Shown piece by piece: positions 58,895-64,000 of a stretch of 64,000 bases of DNA. The notes below the pieces were generated by a model. It was not told where the DNA came from, did not search any database, and saw only the letters and a list, made by a program, of their open reading frames with translations. The position numbers were made by a program, and so were the translations under genes. Each line of letters begins with the position of its first letter. Position 1 is the first letter of the stretch. Origin of the DNA: Isosphaeraceae bacterium (GTDB lineage: Bacteria > Planctomycetota > Planctomycetia > Isosphaerales > Isosphaeraceae); the NCBI GenBank assembly GCA_025356435.1, contig JANXSY010000073.1, positions 1 through 64,000 on the forward strand. Direction: 5' to 3'.

Positions 58895-59388
58895 ATGATG
58901 TTTCGCGCTGACAAACTTCTCACGAATCTGCCCAAGCCGAAGCATCTCGACGCCAACGCAGGCGAGATGTCCACGCTCATGAATGATTTCTTCCAGACGA
59001 TTAACTTCGGCGATCGCGACAACTACCAACCGTTCTACAAGTCGGTGTCGAACATCGCGGCAGAAGAGTGGGGGCACGTCGAGCAAGTCGCCAGCGCCAT
59101 GAATCTCCTCCTGACCGGGACCACCGAGCGAGGTCACGACCCCGCCGCCGAGCCGCTCAACGACGTCCCGGGCTTCCGCAACACGTATCACTGCTTCGCC
59201 GCCGGTCAGAACGCCCTGCCGATGGATTCGATGGGCAACTTCTGGAATGGGAGCTACGTCCACTCCAGCGGCAGCCTCAAGCTGACCTGGTGCACAACGT
59301 CTTCCTGGAGTTGAACGCCCGGGCGACCAAGCTCAAGGTCTACGAAACGACGCCGCCCCGGCACGATCATCGGGCCGGGGCGACGTGA
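58895..59388 (+). pseudogene. Manganese catalase remnant
   Basis: GEMSTLMNDFFQTINFGDRDNYQPFYKSVSNIAAEEWGHVEQVASAMNLLLTG matches the Mn-catalase core; frame breaks at about 59284 and DLVHNVFLELNARATKLKVYETT continues in another frame before a premature end. Confidence 0.78.
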
Positions 59389-59411
59389 GGGGATCGAGGC
59401 CGGGGGCGGCG

Positions 59412-61925
59412 TCAGCGAGGCCGGGGCGCGGGTCGATAGGCGATCGCCCGGCGCACGGCGGGGGGGATCGGCACGTCTTTACCCTTGATCGAGGTCCAGA
59501 GGATCTCGTTCAGCTCGAAGTCGTCGATCTTGTCATATTCCGAGAAGTCCATCGCCTTCGACCGATCGGCCCCGTAGGCGGTGGCGGTGTTCACTGCGTT
59601 GAGGTCGATCCGGGCGGGCACGCACGCATAGGGCGTGAGGTCGGCCGCGTTGCTGAACGAGCCAAACATCGGCTGCGCGCCGGCGTCGAACTGGCTGAGG
59701 GGGGGCAGTCCCAGGATCAGCTCGATCGTGCGGAGCATGCTCGCCGTGCTGTATTGGGTGCTATCGAGGTGATGTCGCCTGGTATAAGGGCTGATGACGA
59801 GGCCAACGGTTCGGTGGGCGTCGACATGGTCGGGGCCGTTCTGCGCGTCGTCCTCGATCACGAAGATCGCGGTCTTCGGCCAGGCCTTGCTCTTCGAGAC
59901 GGCCTCCACTAATCGGCCGAGCGCCAGGTCGTTGCTCGCGACGCAGGCGGTCGGCGTGTTTGCGCCGGGGGTCGTGCCCGAGGTGTGGTCTTCGCCGAGG
60001 CTCATGACGATGAAGCGAGGCAGGGTGCCCTTGGCTTCGAACTCGGCGAATTCTTTGAGGAAGACATCAACATTATCGGTGTCGCGGGGCCGCTTCCCCT
60101 TCACCTGAGCGACGCCGAAATCGGGGCAGATGTGGCCGATAAGGCCCGGCACCATTCCCTCCATGATGAACTTGCCGTCAGGCTGGCTCACCCTGCGGCC
60201 AAGCTCACCGTAGCTCCGATAGCTCAGGTTGGCGCGGGCACAGGCGTCCCACAAGAAACCCGAGGGGGCCTTCATCAGATCTCCCTCGTCGTCGAGTTCG
60301 ATCCCCTCGCGGCGGGAGTACGTCAGTGCCCAGTTCTTCGACGTGTAGTCGGTGCCGTACGCCATCGTCGACCAGGGGTGGCCATCGGCTGAGACGTGGC
60401 CGTTGCAATAGAGGTTGTCAAGAAGAACATAGTCATCGGCGAGCTTGTGATGGTTCGGAGTGACCTCGGCACCGAACATCACGCACGAGGGATCACCATT
60501 GCCGCGCGGGATGTCGCCGAACACCTGGTCATAAGTGCGATTCTCTTTAATGATGTAGATGACATGCTCGATCGGCGACGGGTCGCCCACCTTCGTCGGG
60601 ATCGCTGTCTTTTCCTTCGAAGGCACTTCGGCGAGCAGTTTGTCGGAGTAGGGACAGTTCGCATAGACCATCGACGTATAGCCCGCGAGCGTCTTCTCGT
60701 CAGGCACGTCGACGATCGAAATCGCCCCGGAGAGCGTGGTGCCGATATAGGCGAACGGCATGATCCGACGCCGGGTGATCGGGTCGTAATCGACCTTCTT
60801 GCTCGGGTCAGTGATCGGGTTGGCACGGGTCTGATTCCCCTTGCCGACACCCACGAGCAGACGCTTGCCGTCAGGGGTGACGGCGACCGAGGTCGGATAC
60901 CAGCCGGTTGGGATGAACCCACGCACTTCGCTCTTCATCGGCTTGGCGATATCGATGACAACCACGCAATTGTTGTCGGCGTTGGCCACGTAGAGGGTCT
61001 TGCCGTCGGGCGAGACCGCAACCGCGTCGGGCGTGCTGCCCTCGGGGGCGAGCGGGAAGAGGGCGGTCGAGATCGTCTCGATCGCGTGCCCTCGCTTCGT
61101 GTCGATCACCGAGACGCTGTTGCTCGAAGCACACGCCACGAAGATTCGCGTGTCTGTCGGATGCACCGCGATCTGATTCGGATGCTCGCCCACGGCGATC
61201 TTCGAGACCACCCGAAGGTCAACAGGGTCGATCGCCAGCACACAACGGCCAACCCAGTCCGAGACGTAGAGCATCGAGCCGTTTCGCGCGATGGCGACAT
61301 CATAGGGCCTGATGCCGGCCTTGCCCGTGCGAATCGGCTTCGTGCCCGCGACGTCGGTCGCGCTGATCGTGCCAGCATCAATGTCGAGCGTGTAGAGGGT
61401 CGCGCCGTCGCCGCTCAGAGCGATCCCGCTCTTGAAGTCAGGCCCAACCTGGATTTCGTCCAGCGTGGCCGACTTCCGCGACGACTTCTTGGATGCCACA
61501 TCGGGCTCCGGCGGGCTCTTCAGCGCGAAGCCCTTCTCGTCGAGCTCGAACATGTGAACGGCCCCGCCGCCGCCGCCCGACCACCAGACCCGCCGCGATT
61601 TCGGATCGTGGGCCAGGCCAAACCAGCTCTGGCGGACCGTCACCTTGGCGTCGACTGAACCTCGGTCAAGGTCAACGAGGCTCAGTTCGTGGGCGTTGAA
61701 GCCGCTGGTTGCGACAATCGCGTGCTTGCCGTCGGCGAGCGGCACGATATTGAGCGGGAGGTCGGCGAGTGGCACCTGCCGACCGACGGGCGAGAGGGTC
61801 CAGCCGTTCGGCAAGAGAAAGCCCCGATCGGTCGGGCCGGCATAGCGCGGCTTGTCTTCGCCGATCAGGGGTAGCGTGATGGTCGTCGCAAAGGCGACGG
61901 TAAGCGCGATGACGCGGCGAATCAT
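59412..61925 (-). CDS. YVTN beta-propeller fused to phosphoesterase (PF04185-like) secreted protein
   Basis: Signal peptide at MIRRVIALTVAFATTITLPLIG; YVTN repeats (VAVSPDGKTLYVANADNNCVVVIDIA); HVIYIIKENRTYDQVFGDI...FVIEDDAQNGPDHVDAHRT. Confidence 0.92.
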   Translation of the reverse strand: MIRRVIALTVAFATTITLPLIGEDKPRYAGPTDRGFLLPNGWTLSPVGRQVPLADLPLNIVPLADGKHAIVATSGFNAHELSLVDLDRGSVDAKVTVRQSWFGLAHDPKSRRVWWSGGGGGAVHMFELDEKGFALKSPPEPDVASKKSSRKSATLDEIQVGPDFKSGIALSGDGATLYTLDIDAGTISATDVAGTKPIRTGKAGIRPYDVAIARNGSMLYVSDWVGRCVLAIDPVDLRVVSKIAVGEHPNQIAVHPTDTRIFVACASSNSVSVIDTKRGHAIETISTALFPLAPEGSTPDAVAVSPDGKTLYVANADNNCVVVIDIAKPMKSEVRGFIPTGWYPTSVAVTPDGKRLLVGVGKGNQTRANPITDPSKKVDYDPITRRRIMPFAYIGTTLSGAISIVDVPDEKTLAGYTSMVYANCPYSDKLLAEVPSKEKTAIPTKVGDPSPIEHVIYIIKENRTYDQVFGDIPRGNGDPSCVMFGAEVTPNHHKLADDYVLLDNLYCNGHVSADGHPWSTMAYGTDYTSKNWALTYSRREGIELDDEGDLMKAPSGFLWDACARANLSYRSYGELGRRVSQPDGKFIMEGMVPGLIGHICPDFGVAQVKGKRPRDTDNVDVFLKEFAEFEAKGTLPRFIVMSLGEDHTSGTTPGANTPTACVASNDLALGRLVEAVSKSKAWPKTAIFVIEDDAQNGPDHVDAHRTVGLVISPYTRRHHLDSTQYSTASMLRTIELILGLPPLSQFDAGAQPMFGSFSNAADLTPYACVPARIDLNAVNTATAYGADRSKAMDFSEYDKIDDFELNEILWTSIKGKDVPIPPAVRRAIAYRPAPRPR

Positions 61926-62030
61926 AGGGTAGGCTCGTGCAGGGTAAATCGGCGAGGACGGGTCACGGAGGAGGCTGTTATCATGGGCGACCTGGCCCGG
62001 CTTGTCCAATGAGGAGTTTGTGAACGAATC

Positions 62031-63656
62031 ATGTCGAAACGCGTCTTCTGTGCGGTCGTCCTCGGATTCATCTGCGTCCACCCCGTCGGGGCCGCGATCA
62101 CTTTCCGAGACATCACCCCCGGATCGGGCGTCAGCTTCCGATTCCACACCGGCTCGCGCGGGCGGCACGACCTCCCCGAGATCATGGGCGGAGGCGTCGC
62201 CCTGATCGACGTTGACGATGATGGCCGGCTCGACCTCTATTTCTGCAACGGAGGCCCGATCGGTGATGGCCCCGGCCCTGACCCGCCCGGTGCCCTCTAC
62301 CGCAACAACGGTAACGGCACCTTCACCCCCCTGCCCAACCCTCCCTCCGGCCCTCCCTACGCGATGGGTGCCGCTGTCGGTGACTATGACGGCGACGGAC
62401 GTGACGACCTGTTCATCACAGGATGGCGCGGGCAGAGGCTCTATCGAAACATGGGGGGCGGCACCTTCGCCGACGTGACCGAGAGGGCGGGACTCGCAAC
62501 CATCCGCTGGACCACCTCCGCCGCGTTCGCTGACCTCGATGGCGACGGCGACCTCGACCTCCACGTCGCCGCCTATCTCGACTATGACCCCGACGCCGCC
62601 CCCTTCGCCGCCGCTCCCGACGGCAAACGCGACTACCCCGGCCCTGAAGACTTCCCTGCCCAGCCCGACCTTCTCTATCGCAACAACGGTGACGGCACAT
62701 TCACCGACATCTCGAAATCTTCCGGGATCGACCTCCCGCAAGGCCGAGGGCTGGGCGTGCTTATCGCTGACCTTGTCGGCGACGCCAGGCCGGACATCTT
62801 CGTCGCCAACGACGGCTCCCCCGCCTTCCTCTTCGAGAACCGGGGCGACCTGAAATTCATCGAGGTCGCGCTTGCCTCGGGCGTCGCCCTTGACGGCCGG
62901 GGGAATGCGCTCGCGGGGATGGGCGTCGCGCTCGGTGAGATCGACGGGCGAGATACGCTATTCGTCACGAATTTCCTCGATAGATCGACGGTCGCCTATG
63001 CCGCGATCCGTCGCGACGTGTTTGAAGATGTCGGCCCCCGACTCGGTCTCGACGCCGCCACCCGCCGCGTCAACGGCTTCGGGATCGCCCTCGAAGACTT
63101 CGACGGAGACGGCCGTCTCGACCTGATCCAGGCCAACGGCCATGTCCTTGACCGCGAGCGGCTCGGCGTCCCATTCGCGATCCGACCGCTTGTCCTCAAG
63201 AACGACGGTTCTCGATTCGTTGACGTGTCTGCGGGCGCGGGGCCAGCCTTTGATCGCGCGATCCTCGGCCGGGGTCTCGCCGTTGGCGACCTCAATGACG
63301 ACGGCCGTCCCGATGTGGTCATTGCCTCGCTTGACTCCTCGCCGCTCCTGCTCATCAACACCTCCCCCACCCCGCCCGGCCTGACCCTCGAACTCGTCGG
63401 CCGACCGCCTTCAAACCGCGCCGCGATCGGGGCGAAGATCCTCGCCAGAGTCGGCGACCGGGCGCTCGTCCGGCGGTTGGTCGGCGGCGGCAGCTACCTC
63501 TCAGCCTCGGATCGCCGCGTCCACCTCGGCCTGAGCGGGGCGATCAAGGTCGATCGTCTGGAGATCGTCTGGCCGTCCGGTCGACGAGAGTTCTGGGGCG
63601 ACGTGGCGCGCGGCCATCGGCTCAAGGTGGTCGAAGGGACGGGGTTGCAGGACTGA
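62031..63656 (+). CDS. CRTAC1-like FG-GAP/VCBS repeat protein with ASPIC/UnbV C-terminus
   Basis: GGGVALIDVDDDGRLDLYFCNG, VGDYDGDGRDDLFITGW, ADLDGDGDLDLHVAAY; C-terminal LVRRLVGGGSYLSASDRRVHLGLSGAIKVDRLEIVWPSGRRE. Confidence 0.92.
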   Translation: MSKRVFCAVVLGFICVHPVGAAITFRDITPGSGVSFRFHTGSRGRHDLPEIMGGGVALIDVDDDGRLDLYFCNGGPIGDGPGPDPPGALYRNNGNGTFTPLPNPPSGPPYAMGAAVGDYDGDGRDDLFITGWRGQRLYRNMGGGTFADVTERAGLATIRWTTSAAFADLDGDGDLDLHVAAYLDYDPDAAPFAAAPDGKRDYPGPEDFPAQPDLLYRNNGDGTFTDISKSSGIDLPQGRGLGVLIADLVGDARPDIFVANDGSPAFLFENRGDLKFIEVALASGVALDGRGNALAGMGVALGEIDGRDTLFVTNFLDRSTVAYAAIRRDVFEDVGPRLGLDAATRRVNGFGIALEDFDGDGRLDLIQANGHVLDRERLGVPFAIRPLVLKNDGSRFVDVSAGAGPAFDRAILGRGLAVGDLNDDGRPDVVIASLDSSPLLLINTSPTPPGLTLELVGRPPSNRAAIGAKILARVGDRALVRRLVGGGSYLSASDRRVHLGLSGAIKVDRLEIVWPSGRREFWGDVARGHRLKVVEGTGLQD

Positions 63657-63678
63657 TCCGGTTCGCGATAAGGGGGGG

Positions 63679-64000
63679 ATGTTGGCCAAACCATAGGACT
63701 CGACCGCGAAGGACCTTCTCGAAGCCGACCCGTCGGCCTGGATGGCCTTGCTCCAGCTTCCCGCCGACGGGCGTCTCGCTCGTCGACTCGAACCTGGCGA
63801 CGATCACCGCCGAGGCTGACAAGGTCATCCGCGTCGACGGTGCGGCCCCTTGGATGGTCCATCTCGAAGTGCAGGCTGGGCGTGACCCGTCGCTACCGAG
63901 GCGACTGCTGCGGTACAATGTCTTGCTGGAGCATCGGCATCTCCTGCCAGTCCTCTCCGTCGCGGTCCTGCTGAGGCGCGAGGCCGATCACCCGGGCCTG
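63679..64000 (+). pseudogene. Rpn-family (PD-(D/E)XK, transposase-like) nuclease remnant, truncated by window end
   Basis: MLAKP*DSTAKDLLEADPSAWMALLQ then (frame change) GVSLVDSNLATITAEADKVIRVDGAAPWMVHLEVQAGRDPSLPRRLLRYNVLLEHRHLLPVLSVAVLLR. Confidence 0.65.

Noticed and set aside
59412-62741. Full 1109-aa minus-strand ORF
   Set aside because: N-terminal 270 aa are antisense to the CRTAC1-like gene; the real start with signal peptide is at 61925.
1-64000. Prophage, secondary-metabolite cluster, rRNA operon
   Set aside because: No phage structural genes, PKS/NRPS motifs or rRNA-like sequence noticed.

Overview
The window is GC-rich chromosomal DNA that looks planctomycetal, probably Isosphaeraceae-like. 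The lineage call is inferred from family content: DUF1549/DUF1553 + DUF1501 pairs, CxxCH membrane-bound-dehydrogenase proteins, DUF1559, LEPR-XLL N-termini and a kinase-TPR protein. I assign about 30 intact genes, two or more convincing rho-independent terminators, a few palindromic intergenic repeats and four decayed genes: an IS transposase, an acyltransferase-3, a Mn-catalase and an Rpn-like nuclease. No rRNA, tRNA, CRISPR array or prophage was recognised. The most interesting items are: (1) a tightly packed operon of GNAT acyltransferase, M20 deacylase and N-acylamino-acid racemase/MenC-like enolase, plus a Tat-signal TIM-barrel protein, which looks like a D-to-L amino-acid conversion route; (2) a MerR + B12-binding regulator with the CarH-type W-x9-EH and DxHxxG motifs, divergent from a LEPR-XLL matrixin metalloprotease with a His-rich tail, with a perfect 10-bp dyad between them; (3) an operon of a small single-TM protein, a BY-kinase-like ATPase whose Walker A lysine is replaced by Arg, and an ExeA-like ATPase, with no polysaccharide genes nearby; (4) a secreted protein made of about 13 decapeptide APxKxxPxxx repeats; (5) a secreted protein with a transglutaminase/thiol-protease-like WPGHCLGG motif; (6) an esterase-like protein with Gly at the expected nucleophile Ser; (7) a secreted protein built from an internal domain duplication. 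All family names come from reading the translations; no database search was run.
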